From NCBI GenBank assembly GCA_900290095.1, contig OKQS01000001.1:248001-312000 (forward strand): DNA of 64,000 nt, given 5' to 3'. Of this stretch, positions 45,545 to 55,881 are shown piece after piece. A program made the position numbers and the translations under genes. Origin of the DNA: Khoudiadiopia massiliensis (lineage in GTDB: Bacteria; Bacillota; Clostridia; Tissierellales; Peptoniphilaceae). The first letter of the stretch is position 1, and each line of letters opens with the position of its first letter. The notes below the pieces were generated by a model that did no database searches, was not told the DNA's origin, and saw only the letters and a program-made list of their open reading frames with translations.

Positions 45545-46624
45545 ATGTCTTATAGAGTTGGAATCTTGACCAGCGGCGGGGATTGCCAGAGCTTGAATGC
45601 AACCATGAGAGGCTTTGCCAAGACCCTATATAATATTGAACCTAATAGCCAAATAATAGGCTTCGAGAAGGGCTTTTACGGCCTCATGTACAATCTGAAC
45701 AAAGAGATGAGTCCCGAGGACTTCTCCGGCCTCTTGGTAAGGGGCGGAACCATACTGGGGACCAGCCGCCAGCCTTTTAAAAAGCTCGATGAGCTTGATG
45801 ATAACAACAATAACAAGATCGAGCTTATGAAGGCCACATATATGGTCAACAAGCTTGACTGCCTGGTGGTCCTGGGTGGAAACGGATCCCTCAAAACGGC
45901 CAACCGGCTTTCTGAAGAGGGCCTCAAGGTTATTGGCCTGCCTAAGACCATAGACAACGATATTTACGGGACCGAGCTTACTTTCGGCTTCCACTCGGCC
46001 CTGGACATTGCAACCCACACCATAGACCTGATCCACTCAACTGCCGCTTCCCACAGCCGGGTTTTCCTGGTTGAAATAATGGGCCATAAGGTCGGCTGGT
46101 TAACCCTATACGCAGGCCTGGCGGGCGGTGCGGACATAATACTGATTCCGGAGATCCCCTACGATATTGAGTCCATAAAAGAAAATATAATAAAGAGGAG
46201 GGGCCGGGACAATAAGTTCACCATAATAGCGGTTGCAGAAGGTGCCAAATCAAAAGAAGAGGCCGAGATGAGTAAGAAAACTTTCAAGCAACACAGGGCC
46301 GGTTCAAGTGAACTGTCCATATCCTATAGAATAGCTGATGAAATATCCGAGGTTTTGCCGGATGCCGAGGTCCGTGTCACGGTTCCAGGCCACATGCAGA
46401 GGGGAGGCCAGCCATCCGCCTATGATCGCTTCCTGGCTTCCATGATAGGATCGGAAGGGGCAAGACTTGCTGTTGCCAATGAATATGGCCGGATGGTTGC
46501 TTATGTGGATTCCAAGCTCACCTCTATCCCACTAAGCGAAACCGCGGGAAAGCTCAAATATGTGGATCCCGACAGCCTGGTCATCAAGCAGGCCCGCCAG
46601 CTTGGCATAGGCTTCGGTGACTGA
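45545..46624 (+). CDS. pfkA: 6-phosphofructokinase (mixed ATP/PPi-type signature)
   Basis: A 359-residue PfkA-family enzyme of glycolysis. The P-loop region SGGDCQSLNATMRG differs from the usual GGDAPGMN. The donor-site motif is GGNGS, with Gly at the ATP-type position, while PKTIDND carries the Lys typical of PPi-dependent and mixed groups. The catalytic Asp in TIDND and the VTVPGHMQRGGQPSAYDR motif are intact; the usual MGR is MGH. The phosphoryl donor is therefore uncertain. It is probably cotranscribed with ppk1. Confidence 0.92.
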   Translation: MSYRVGILTSGGDCQSLNATMRGFAKTLYNIEPNSQIIGFEKGFYGLMYNLNKEMSPEDFSGLLVRGGTILGTSRQPFKKLDELDDNNNNKIELMKATYMVNKLDCLVVLGGNGSLKTANRLSEEGLKVIGLPKTIDNDIYGTELTFGFHSALDIATHTIDLIHSTAASHSRVFLVEIMGHKVGWLTLYAGLAGGADIILIPEIPYDIESIKENIIKRRGRDNKFTIIAVAEGAKSKEEAEMSKKTFKQHRAGSSELSISYRIADEISEVLPDAEVRVTVPGHMQRGGQPSAYDRFLASMIGSEGARLAVANEYGRMVAYVDSKLTSIPLSETAGKLKYVDPDSLVIKQARQLGIGFGD

Positions 46625-46654
46625 GTCTTGTAACAACTATTTGAATATCTTTAT

Positions 46655-46709
46655 AAAAAAAACAGGGGCTATGTCAGAACTCTATATTGTTCTGCATAGC
46701 CCCTGTTTC
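46655..46709 (-). terminator. Terminator shared by pfkA and the giant surface protein gene
   Basis: A long hairpin pairs ACAGGGGCTATG with CATAGCCCCTGT and CAGAAC with GTTCTG around an eight-base loop, with one mismatch. On the minus strand an eight-T tract follows, ideal for the surface protein transcript. On the plus strand the tail TTTCTAT is weaker. Confidence 0.88.
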
Positions 46710-46735
46710 TATCAACTGACAGGCTTTCAATTCAA

Positions 46736-49700
46736 TTATTCTTCTACCTTTTTCTTCTTAATTCCCAAGAGATAGAGGGCTGATAAGGCTACAAATATGA
46801 CTGCCATGTTGCCAATTATTGACAGGTCTCCTGTGCTCGGATTCTCCGGCTTGCTCGGCTTATCCGGATTTTCCGGCTTATCAGGTTCTTCCGGTTTTCC
46901 TGGCTCTTCTTCACCCGGATTTTTAGGTTCTTCATTTCCCGGCTCTTTAGGCTCATCGCCTCCCGGATTCTCAGGATTATAGGGCTTTTCTTTATTTTCC
47001 ACTAAAGTAAGCATTCCCATTGCATCAAGAACCTTGCCGTCCTTATCTTTGCCTTGGCTTATCAAAACTCGGCTTTCCCATCTTCCGGAAACAAATTCTT
47101 CTATCTCATATTTATATGAGATGACCTTTCTTGACATTTCTTTTCCGTCAGCGTCATAGTGGATTTCCACTTCTTCTTTCTTCAATCCGGAAATGACGGC
47201 CTGGAAGTCGTTGTCATAATTGAGCTCTATCTTGTCATAAGGATAGTCTATTGTTTCTTTAGGCTTTCCAACTTGTTTATCGTTGACTTTATCGGTAACT
47301 TTCGTTGTTCTCTTGATCTTGAATTCAGCTTTCTGATCCTTCAGATTCTCTTTTTCAATTTCTTCCCCGTACCTGTTTTTCCAGATCTTTATAAGCTTAA
47401 TAACTCCATCCTTATCCAGAACAACCTTTACCGGATTTGAAGTCCACTTATCAGTCTCATTTATTGCTTTTATGGGACCTTTTTTCAAATCTTCAATGGA
47501 GAAATATTCGTTTCCATATATGATTTTTCCATTTTCAAAAGTAATTTTAAAGTCCGGAACTCTCATGGGCAAAATAAATTCTGCACCTTTTGAAGCTTTG
47601 AACTCTTCCCCGTTTTTAATGCGGAAATCGAGTTTAACCACTTGTGACCAATCAAAATCTTTATCTTCTATATTCGCGGTAACATCTTCAAGCTGAACTT
47701 TGCTGTCATTATCCAATAAAGGCTTACCGTCCTGTCCGACTTTCACCTTATAATAATGGACAATGAACTTGGGATCCGCCTGAACCTTGCCCCTCAGCAC
47801 CGTTCTGAATTGTGATCCTCTTCCGTCATCCATGTTGGGCAGGTAATCCTCGAAAATAACCTTGCTGTCATCTCCGATTATGTTGCCTACATTTCCTCCA
47901 AGTGATGAAGTGTCTGTAGTATCGGAGCCCTTCAAGACGATCTTGTAGTCAAAGATATCGTTGAAGTCTACCCTTGCCGTTCCCTTGAACCACTCGTCCG
48001 GATCCTTTACAGGTATAGGATTGCCATCTTTATCCTTCTTAAGCTGACCCTGTTCATCCTTCTCATAGATCCTCAGGTACTTGTCGGTCTGACCTCCCTT
48101 AAAAGATGTGATGTTGAAATCGTCTTTTGCAAGTCCTATCCAGGGTTCACTTATGAACAGGCTGTGATTTACCCTCATGCCGTCTCTACTTATATCCGAC
48201 GGAACAAGATTCTTTATTGAAAGTTTGAATGTGTCTTTTTTCGCTTCAAAATCAGGAAAGAAAGCTAATATTGCTTTGCGATCGGTAAACTTATCAATAA
48301 TCTTTACAATTTTTTTGTTCAGTTCATCCGTTGACTTGCCGTATAAATTTTCTGATTTATCCTTATCTTTAAAGTCAGGATGGGTCAACATGAAGACCTG
48401 GAGGGACTTGAGCTTTCCTTGAAGCTTTTTGTCTTCCTTTGCGGCTTTAAAGAGGCCTTGATAATAAGCTTTTAAATTATCCGTTCTGACAATCTCTGTA
48501 TTAGCCTTAAACTCTTTAATTAATGCCTTCTTTTCCTTCTCCTCCATATCTGAATTGTCGGAAATTTCAAGTGTAATCTTTGTCTCCTTATCCTTTTCCT
48601 CGGAGAACTCCAGATCTTTCGGGAGTATATCACCGATAAGGCTGTGCTCATAGATAGGATAATTAATATCCTTGCCGTCCTTTTTATAGAACTTCAATTT
48701 TGCTTGTGCCTTGCCCAGTTCAGCGTTAAGTTCTTTAAGATCTTGATCCTTTAAATTAATTACATTATTAGGAGTCTTCAGATTATCATTGCTTATTTTG
48801 TATTTGCTGTTCTCTATATCAGACCTTTTAACAGCATTAAATTCTAAAGTCTTCTCATAAGCATCTTCAGCGCTCTTTATAAGACCTTCCAAATAAGCCT
48901 TTATGTTTGCTTCATTTTCGGCTTCTTTGAAATCTTTCAAAATATCTTGATAATGTTTTTTATTATCCTCAACAAACTTATCAAATATGCCATCTGTAAT
49001 ATTGTTCTTCCGGAGATACTCAGCCCTTTCCTGTGCCTTCAGGTACTCACGGGCAAATTCAAGGTCCTTTTGAGCCTTGGTAATAGCGTCTCTAGGATTT
49101 TTATCATTATCCGGTTTCTCAAGTTTCTTGCGGATCTCCTTGTTTATCTTGTCGATTTCATAATTCAGGAAATCATCCCGGCTCATCTCATTAATGGAAA
49201 CTCTAATATCAAAGTCGATGCCTCCTTTGTTGATTTTACCGTTTTCATCTTCTTCAATATGGAGCTCATCTTTTGATGCTTTTTTGTCCGTCTTGTTTCC
49301 GGGAGGATTTTCGTCTCCGCTGCCTGTTTCAGAAAGTGAAATCTGGGCCTTTGAACTCTCTTGATTATCTTTCTTTACTTCATCTGAAGGTTTATCCTTC
49401 TTTCCATAATCATCGGCTTTACTTATGACCGGTTCGGTCTGGCCTTCAACAATTTTCGGATCGTTTCCGTTTCCTCCCTTATCAAAGATCTTGCCTTTAT
49501 CTCGACCGTCTGCCAATTTATGTGCCATATAGTTGTCAAAGGTCGGCATTCCCTTGCCTTGCAGGTGGTTATAGTACTCACCTAACCTAAGTCTTGCATT
49601 GATAAGATCTTTCTTGCCCAACTCCTCAGCAGTCTTACCTGAAAGGGCTGAGGAATAATATGGGTTGATATCTTGTCCGTACTTATCCGTTAATCCTGCT

Positions 49701-52700
49701 AAATCTTTATAATCAAGCTTCTTGCTACTGCCTTCAATAGCCCGGTAGTTACCATCCTCATCATTTTCAACCAGTTCCTTAATTTCAATCTTACCGGATT
49801 TAACAAGCTTATTAAGTTTATCAAGTGCCTTTTTGAGATACTCCCTATACTTATATTCAGGAAGCTGAGCCTTGGCATCTACCCATGCTTGGTCCGAAGA
49901 ATTCTCATTGACCCCGTATTCCTTTGCTGCATAATAGTCATCCAGGAAAGCCTCCCTGAAAAACTTATTCAGGTAATAGTCACGGTTGGTCAAAATCTGT
50001 CCGAATTCGTCTGTATATGGAATATCGACATCATTCCTCAAGACAGAGCCGACTATAAGCTTCTTGTCCTTTAAACCATTCAAGGGGCCGCCAATTTTTG
50101 TTGTGTTTTTAAGCACCACTCTTATAGCATTGAAACGTCCGTCATAGCTGCCAACAGGTCCTAATAGATTCGGGATTGTCATTGCTTTCTTTAATGAGGC
50201 TCTGTTTTCCTCGGTCTTTTCAAGGCCGAATAAGTTTTTAAATGCTTCATTGCTCAGCCCGTCTATATAACTTTCTAAGTTAGCAATATAGGACTGCTGG
50301 ACCATGTTCTCGTATTTATCACCGGTCTTTGTAAAAAAGAATCCCTTTAAATTGAACCTGGCCTTGCCGGTTTTTTTATCTATTGTGACTAAGTCTTCTT
50401 GACTGATAGACTTACTCTCAGTGCTGTTCAAGAGATATTCTATAACAAAATTACCGTCAGACCCCCTCTTAATCCTGTATACGGGAACAAATCCATTTGT
50501 GTTGAAGGTTGGATTGACTCCTAAATAAAGCGACTCTATTTCATCTCCAAAGAAGAGTGTGGGATCTGTGGGATTTGGCTTATCTTTATTCTCTTCTTTG
50601 TTGGCCTCTTTGTTTGCTTCTTCATAGGCTTTTCTATCATTGTATTCAATTGAATCATAGACCAGGCGGCTGTCCAAACGGTTATCATCGAAAATAATTG
50701 ATTTATCAACTGTCGGATAACCGACCTTGCTGTCGCCGTGGAAGTTAAGAGTCCAATCTAAGATACGAACCGGATCCCTGTATACGTCATTTCCATTAGC
50801 GTCCTTGTACTTGATCTTAAATTCTCCATTTTCAAGAACAGGTTCTTCACCCTCTTTTAATGGGAAGAATTGCTTGTACTCGTCAAGGTACTTCTTTTTC
50901 ATGACCAAATTGTCATGTTCGTCTTTTTCAAAAAGCTCTTTGTCCCTTGACCTGTCTTCTCCGCTTCTATATATAAGGTTAAAAAGCTCGAAAGACATCT
51001 TCTTTCCCTTGTTGAGTTCTTCCGATTTTCCCTTCTCGAAGCCGAAGTCAACTTCTTGTTTGTCCTTCAAGGTGAATTTTTTGACTATATCAAACCCTTT
51101 TTGGTCGAATATAGAATGCTGATCATCTTTCGCTTTCCTGTCCTTAAGCTCGGCTTTAACATTAGCCTTAAGAGTGTGGATAAATTCATTGCCGGCATTA
51201 AATCCGGGGAATGCCAATGCGAAATAGGTTTCCTTTACCAGGTCAAGAATTTTTTCTCCATAAACAGCTTTTATCTTCCTATCCTGGTCTTGTCCTTCAT
51301 AAAGGAGGGTGACCTTTTTCTGATCATTGTCTGTTATAAACTGTGGATCAGTCGCATCCCCCTTGACCTTCATATAGATACCGTCGGCAATTTTCACATA
51401 AAGCGGGCCGCCGCACATATCCATATTTTCAAGAACTTTGTATTCAGCCAAAGTGCTCTTTATATCCTGACCGATCTTGCCTGATACTACAGAATAATCT
51501 TTATACGCTCCATCGGTTTTATTGAAGTAATCTTTAACAGTGGCCAGTTCTTTCCAATTAAGAAAATAATTGTCATTTACAAGCTTAGCTTCTTCTATCG
51601 AAATATACTTTTTATTCTTCTTATCCAGAATAGCTTTTGGACCAACTCCGACATAATTATTCTTATCGTCATCACTTAAGTAAGTGTTATCGGGCGTTAC
51701 CGTTGTTTTATCTTTATTATTAACCGTTATTGTTGTCCCGGATGTGGTTCCGGAAACTTGTGTCTTGTCTCCATCATCACTTTTAGACGTGAAGGTCCAA
51801 GTACCTGCATTATCCTTCGCTGTAAAATCATAAGGCTTTCCGTAGCGGTCAAGAACAAAATATTCGCCTGCAGGATTTTCAAAGTACTTATAACCGCCCA
51901 CTAAGCGCCCGTCTTTAAATACGGCATTCTCTACTACCCTATACTTTATTACACCTGCTTCATAATATTTTTTCCCGTCATGTTCTTCAAATTTAGCATT
52001 TTCGGGTATTGTAACACTGCCAACAAATTCTCCATTTTCATTAATAGCGGCTAATTTCTTTCCAACAAACTTATCGTCTTTGGTGTAAACTCCGTCACGG
52101 TTGAGGAAAATCTTGTCTTCAACAATTTTTCCGCCGAAATATTTCTTGCCGTCCTCTGTTACGGTAATAATCTTACCTTCAACATCCCTGACATAAGGAT
52201 CTGCTACTTCTTTTTCATGTCCGTCCGAATCTTTTTCTTTTTTGTTATAAACTTTTTCATCAATTACATCATCGACATCATAAGCCTGGTCATATGAATA
52301 AACCTTATATGAACCGTCATCTTCTTTCTTCAAATAGTAATTATGGCCGTTGATTTCAAAGCGGCCGTTTTTAATGTCGGCTACCTTTTCATAGGTTGTA
52401 AGTTCCGGTTTGCTCTCATCAACAATATTTCCCCTATATATTTCTTTTCCATTAAAGAAATAGTTGTTTGTTACAGTTTTTCCCTTAGAGTCTTTTTCTT
52501 CAAGACTGAATTTATAGCGATAGATTTCTTTCTGTTCAGTTACGCTTGAACCATCATCATTTTTACGATCATAAATTATCAGGTATTTTCCGTCTTCTTC
52601 AATGATCAGATTCTTAAATACACAGGCCTGATCTTGGCCAATGTCTTTCAGCTCTTTATACTTTTCAACATCCGCACCAATATCTTTGAGTTTCTTGTAT

Positions 52701-54334
52701 TCCAAGTGCAGTCTTATCTTTCCATCATGTTCTTCAAAGGCCAAGCCTTTTTTGTGTAGATATTTCGCAACTTTTCCGTTGTCCTTAGGCAATTCAATAG
52801 TTACATCTAATTTTTCAAGATCTGCCGGTGACAATTTTCCATTCTTTAATACTTCATCAATCCATTTATTAAGTTCAAAGAGTTTTAAACTTACAGGTTG
52901 AACTTCCTTGGGGTCATTTTTTGTTACAGTTCCGTCAGGATTTACTTTTCCGCCGTCAATCTCCGGATATGTTTTCTTTTCATCATCATGCTGACCCATC
53001 CCGCCTATGTCGGCTTTATCATCTATATCAGACTTGGTAACCTGAAATTCCAGGGTTTTTCCGTAAGATACCCCGTCCTTCTCGCTTTTTACGCTAATTG
53101 AAAAATTATCATGAAGATCACCCTTGAGTCCCGGCAGGGTCAGGAGGAATTCACTTATTCCCTCATAGGCTTGACCCTCAGGAATAACCGCAACATAATT
53201 TCCGGACTTATCTTTTTCAAAAGCTATAATGGTGCCGTTACTAAGCTTAATTGTGGAAGTCATCAGTTGATCCATGTTGACTTCAGCACTGCCTTTATTA
53301 TTTGGGCTTATGGTAACAGTTAAGCTCTTATCGCCTTTTATATCATTTGCAACCTGAACCAGGAGATTTGCTTGGGTGTTTTCCGGTAAATAGTAAATCT
53401 TTTTTCCCTTATCGTCTTTCTCTACCAGCTGCTTGTCCGGAACTCCATAAGAATTCCTGTTAAAGATTTTGACATCCAGGCCCTTAGGATCATGCTTAGG
53501 ATCTACATATGTTCTTCTTATGATCCCGTCTTTAATGGCATCCTCAATTTTCTTCGTAATCTCTGAAAGTTCATGCTTCTTATTATCCAACTCTTTTGAC
53601 GGCTCATCGCTGTGTCCGTCGGTAAGTTTGGCAATATCCTCTTTTAATTTGATGTATTTATCTATAAGTTCCTGACCTTTTTCCTTATTATCAGGAGTCT
53701 GATCATCTGCAACAACGTAGCTGAATTTCTTGTCGGCTTCTTTAACGTCGTTTTGCAGGTCCAGTTCTTCCTGACTCAGCTCTCTGGGAAGTTTGAGTTC
53801 TTGGAGCTTTTTAAGAATGTCCTCATAATCTTTGCTTGTCACTTTCTTAGCGGGGTCTTTTTCTTTAGCCTCAAGATCCTTGATCATGGCCTTAATCTCT
53901 TCGATCAGGGCTATTTTATTATTATCGGTGACATTGGATATGATATTGGGGTTGTCAAATTTAGCCTTTTCTTTATCATATTCCTGCTTAATTCTTGCGT
54001 CTTTCTCCTCCGGAGTTTCTTTTTTCTCAGGAGCTTTTTCTTCCTTGGGAGTTCCTTCTTCTTCAGGGCTTCCCTTCTCTTCCGGGGCCCTCATTGGAAT
54101 GTTTTGAGGCCCGATCCCGGGTTCCTCCTCCAAATGGGCTTCTGAGGCTTCCTCAGCTTCCTGCCCGCCCTTTTCTTTGCCTCCCTGTCCTATATCGACA
54201 AGGGAAACTTCTTTTTGCCTGTCCTCCATCAACTCGTCTTCCGCCCCGGCATATGCTCTATTTAGAGGAAAAAAGAACATACATAAAACAATCAAAAGTA
54301 TAAGCCCGGGCAAAGCTATAAATCTTCGCTTCAT
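46736..54334 (-). CDS. Giant sortase-anchored surface protein (2532 residues)
   Basis: A secreted, wall-anchored protein with no recognised enzymatic domain. A signal peptide (about residues 1-29, ending NRAYAGA) is followed by a Glu/Lys/Pro-rich stretch to about residue 110. Helical and coiled-coil Lys/Glu segments run to about 290. A long beta-rich region follows, with repeated short YFGGKIV / KKYYEAGV / YKYFENPAGEYF type units near 730-900. Further mixed regions and Lys/Glu-rich helices (about 1780-2050) lead to a Pro/Glu stalk and NPSTG sorting motif, hydrophobic helix and KKKK tail. Function is unknown; adhesin or matrix binding is a guess. AGGAGG precedes the ATG. Confidence 0.88.
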   Translation of the reverse strand: MKRRFIALPGLILLIVLCMFFFPLNRAYAGAEDELMEDRQKEVSLVDIGQGGKEKGGQEAEEASEAHLEEEPGIGPQNIPMRAPEEKGSPEEEGTPKEEKAPEKKETPEEKDARIKQEYDKEKAKFDNPNIISNVTDNNKIALIEEIKAMIKDLEAKEKDPAKKVTSKDYEDILKKLQELKLPRELSQEELDLQNDVKEADKKFSYVVADDQTPDNKEKGQELIDKYIKLKEDIAKLTDGHSDEPSKELDNKKHELSEITKKIEDAIKDGIIRRTYVDPKHDPKGLDVKIFNRNSYGVPDKQLVEKDDKGKKIYYLPENTQANLLVQVANDIKGDKSLTVTISPNNKGSAEVNMDQLMTSTIKLSNGTIIAFEKDKSGNYVAVIPEGQAYEGISEFLLTLPGLKGDLHDNFSISVKSEKDGVSYGKTLEFQVTKSDIDDKADIGGMGQHDDEKKTYPEIDGGKVNPDGTVTKNDPKEVQPVSLKLFELNKWIDEVLKNGKLSPADLEKLDVTIELPKDNGKVAKYLHKKGLAFEEHDGKIRLHLEYKKLKDIGADVEKYKELKDIGQDQACVFKNLIIEEDGKYLIIYDRKNDDGSSVTEQKEIYRYKFSLEEKDSKGKTVTNNYFFNGKEIYRGNIVDESKPELTTYEKVADIKNGRFEINGHNYYLKKEDDGSYKVYSYDQAYDVDDVIDEKVYNKKEKDSDGHEKEVADPYVRDVEGKIITVTEDGKKYFGGKIVEDKIFLNRDGVYTKDDKFVGKKLAAINENGEFVGSVTIPENAKFEEHDGKKYYEAGVIKYRVVENAVFKDGRLVGGYKYFENPAGEYFVLDRYGKPYDFTAKDNAGTWTFTSKSDDGDKTQVSGTTSGTTITVNNKDKTTVTPDNTYLSDDDKNNYVGVGPKAILDKKNKKYISIEEAKLVNDNYFLNWKELATVKDYFNKTDGAYKDYSVVSGKIGQDIKSTLAEYKVLENMDMCGGPLYVKIADGIYMKVKGDATDPQFITDNDQKKVTLLYEGQDQDRKIKAVYGEKILDLVKETYFALAFPGFNAGNEFIHTLKANVKAELKDRKAKDDQHSIFDQKGFDIVKKFTLKDKQEVDFGFEKGKSEELNKGKKMSFELFNLIYRSGEDRSRDKELFEKDEHDNLVMKKKYLDEYKQFFPLKEGEEPVLENGEFKIKYKDANGNDVYRDPVRILDWTLNFHGDSKVGYPTVDKSIIFDDNRLDSRLVYDSIEYNDRKAYEEANKEANKEENKDKPNPTDPTLFFGDEIESLYLGVNPTFNTNGFVPVYRIKRGSDGNFVIEYLLNSTESKSISQEDLVTIDKKTGKARFNLKGFFFTKTGDKYENMVQQSYIANLESYIDGLSNEAFKNLFGLEKTEENRASLKKAMTIPNLLGPVGSYDGRFNAIRVVLKNTTKIGGPLNGLKDKKLIVGSVLRNDVDIPYTDEFGQILTNRDYYLNKFFREAFLDDYYAAKEYGVNENSSDQAWVDAKAQLPEYKYREYLKKALDKLNKLVKSGKIEIKELVENDEDGNYRAIEGSSKKLDYKDLAGLTDKYGQDINPYYSSALSGKTAEELGKKDLINARLRLGEYYNHLQGKGMPTFDNYMAHKLADGRDKGKIFDKGGNGNDPKIVEGQTEPVISKADDYGKKDKPSDEVKKDNQESSKAQISLSETGSGDENPPGNKTDKKASKDELHIEEDENGKINKGGIDFDIRVSINEMSRDDFLNYEIDKINKEIRKKLEKPDNDKNPRDAITKAQKDLEFAREYLKAQERAEYLRKNNITDGIFDKFVEDNKKHYQDILKDFKEAENEANIKAYLEGLIKSAEDAYEKTLEFNAVKRSDIENSKYKISNDNLKTPNNVINLKDQDLKELNAELGKAQAKLKFYKKDGKDINYPIYEHSLIGDILPKDLEFSEEKDKETKITLEISDNSDMEEKEKKALIKEFKANTEIVRTDNLKAYYQGLFKAAKEDKKLQGKLKSLQVFMLTHPDFKDKDKSENLYGKSTDELNKKIVKIIDKFTDRKAILAFFPDFEAKKDTFKLSIKNLVPSDISRDGMRVNHSLFISEPWIGLAKDDFNITSFKGGQTDKYLRIYEKDEQGQLKKDKDGNPIPVKDPDEWFKGTARVDFNDIFDYKIVLKGSDTTDTSSLGGNVGNIIGDDSKVIFEDYLPNMDDGRGSQFRTVLRGKVQADPKFIVHYYKVKVGQDGKPLLDNDSKVQLEDVTANIEDKDFDWSQVVKLDFRIKNGEEFKASKGAEFILPMRVPDFKITFENGKIIYGNEYFSIEDLKKGPIKAINETDKWTSNPVKVVLDKDGVIKLIKIWKNRYGEEIEKENLKDQKAEFKIKRTTKVTDKVNDKQVGKPKETIDYPYDKIELNYDNDFQAVISGLKKEEVEIHYDADGKEMSRKVISYKYEIEEFVSGRWESRVLISQGKDKDGKVLDAMGMLTLVENKEKPYNPENPGGDEPKEPGNEEPKNPGEEEPGKPEEPDKPENPDKPSKPENPSTGDLSIIGNMAVIFVALSALYLLGIKKKKVEE
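46829..46990 (-). repeat. Pro/Glu stalk repeats and NPSTG sortase motif of the giant protein
   Basis: About 48 residues of degenerate P-E/D-x-P repeats (EPKNPGEEEPGKPEEPDKP and similar) form a wall-spanning stalk that ends in NPSTG at 46829-46843. The final 30 residues hold a hydrophobic helix and KKKKVEE. NPxTG rather than LPxTG suggests a sortase of the type that takes (S/N)PxTG, as in some Clostridia; no sortase gene is in the window. Confidence 0.85.
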
Positions 54335-54450
54335 TCATGCCTCCTAAGCAAACCTATACAGTACAACATGTACATAATATATAAATTTTAACACATTGCA
54401 GACTAAAATTGAGTAATTTGCTCAGATTTCTGATATTTTTATAAAAAAAT

Positions 54451-55851
54451 TCAAATATTTTTTATTTTCTCCCAATCTTTAAGCGAGTCTTTGACTATTT
54501 TAGTGAGGGCCAGCAGGGCCAAGGCATTGGGAATGACCATAAGGTTGTTGAACATATCCGTGAGCTCCCAGACCAAGTTGTTTGAAGCCAGGGTTCCCAT
54601 AAATATAAAGGCCAAGGCCACATAGAGATAGGCCTTTGTCAATTTGCCCTTTGACAGATAGTCAACATTGAGCTTTCCGAAAAGATTCCAGCCCAATATA
54701 GTTGAGAAGGCAAAGAAGAAGAGGCATACGGAAATGAAAATGGACCCCATCCCGTGACCCATTACTGAGCCGAAAGCCAACTGGGAAAGGTTGGTCTTGT
54801 CGATTCCAAGGCCTGAATTAGCCACATAGCCATCGGCCAAGGGGCCTCCGGCCGTATACATTGTTGAAATTATAATCAGTGCATTGACTGTAAGAACTAC
54901 GAAGGTGTCGAAGAAAACCCCGATCATGGCAACACAGCCCTGCCTATGGGGATGGTCAACTTCAGCCAAGGCGTGGGCATGTGGAGTTGACCCCATTCCG
55001 GCCTCATTAGAGAACAAGCCCCTCTTAGCACCCTGTGAAAGGGCTATTTTCAGAGCCGATCCGAATCCTCCGCCTATAATTGCCTGGGGTTTAAAAGCAT
55101 ACCTGAAAATAAGGGCAAAGGCCTCTCCTATCTGATCAATCCTCTTGAATATGATCACCAGGCCCCCAAGGAGGAAAATAAAAGCCATTATGGGGACAAT
55201 CTTCTCAGTAACTGAAGCAAGCCTTTTGACCCCGCCAATAAAGATTATGAAGCATATTAGGACCAGAAAAACTCCAACAATCCAGGTTGGTGTTCCGAAT
55301 GCCGTGTTAAAAGTTGAAGCTATGGAATTGGACTGGACCATGCAGCCGAAAAAACCCAAGGCCAAAGTAATGGCAATGGCAAAGAAGCCGGCTAAAAATG
55401 AGCCCAGCTTGCCCGGGAAAGCTTTTTTTATGTAATAAACCGGACCCCCTTTAATAGAGCCGTCTTTACCGACTTTTCTGGTCTTTAATGCCAATGTGGC
55501 CTCGGCGTATATGGTGGCCATGCCGAAAAAGGCTATAATCCACATCCAAAATATAGCCCCCGGTCCCCCGGTAAGTATAGCTCCGGCAGAACCTATGATG
55601 TTTCCGGTACCGACTTGGGCGGCAATGGCCGTTGCCAGGGCCTGGAATGAAGACATGGCATTGTCCCGGCCCTTCCCCATAAAAGAGAAGTTCCCGAATA
55701 CCGACTTCATTCCCTGACCGAAATATCTGATCTGGACAAAGCGTGTTTTAAATGTGTAAATAAGACCCACTGAAATGAGCAAAAAAATTAGAATATAATC
55801 CGATAAATAGTTGTTAATAGTCTGAACCGCAAGCAACAAGTTTTCCTGCAT
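54451..55851 (-). CDS. Alanine/glycine:cation (AGCS) symporter
   Basis: A 466-residue sodium:alanine or glycine symporter of the AGCS family with about 11 helices. It shows the family signature QVGTGNIIGSAGAILTGGPGAIFWMW, the GPVYYIKKAF segment and LFSNEAGMGSTPHAHALAEVDHP. I chose the ATG at 55851 with AAGGAGG upstream; the frame opens at 55878. Its leader holds a promoter, a glycine riboswitch and a terminator, so glycine is a likely substrate. The gene appears to be monocistronic. Confidence 0.95.
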   Translation of the reverse strand: MQENLLLAVQTINNYLSDYILIFLLISVGLIYTFKTRFVQIRYFGQGMKSVFGNFSFMGKGRDNAMSSFQALATAIAAQVGTGNIIGSAGAILTGGPGAIFWMWIIAFFGMATIYAEATLALKTRKVGKDGSIKGGPVYYIKKAFPGKLGSFLAGFFAIAITLALGFFGCMVQSNSIASTFNTAFGTPTWIVGVFLVLICFIIFIGGVKRLASVTEKIVPIMAFIFLLGGLVIIFKRIDQIGEAFALIFRYAFKPQAIIGGGFGSALKIALSQGAKRGLFSNEAGMGSTPHAHALAEVDHPHRQGCVAMIGVFFDTFVVLTVNALIIISTMYTAGGPLADGYVANSGLGIDKTNLSQLAFGSVMGHGMGSIFISVCLFFFAFSTILGWNLFGKLNVDYLSKGKLTKAYLYVALAFIFMGTLASNNLVWELTDMFNNLMVIPNALALLALTKIVKDSLKDWEKIKNI

Positions 55852-55881
55852 GACTTCCTCCTTCTGAAACCCCATCATATT

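Noticed and set aside
46797-46982. Gly/Ser-repeat frame (GLSGLSG type) on the plus strand
   Set aside because: It is the complement of the Pro/Glu stalk of the surface protein and has no start signal of its own.
53753-54145. 130-codon Phe/Leu-rich frame opposite the surface protein gene
   Set aside because: It lies fully within the Lys/Glu-rich coding region of the giant gene on the other strand; Lys and Glu codons read as Phe and Leu in antisense.
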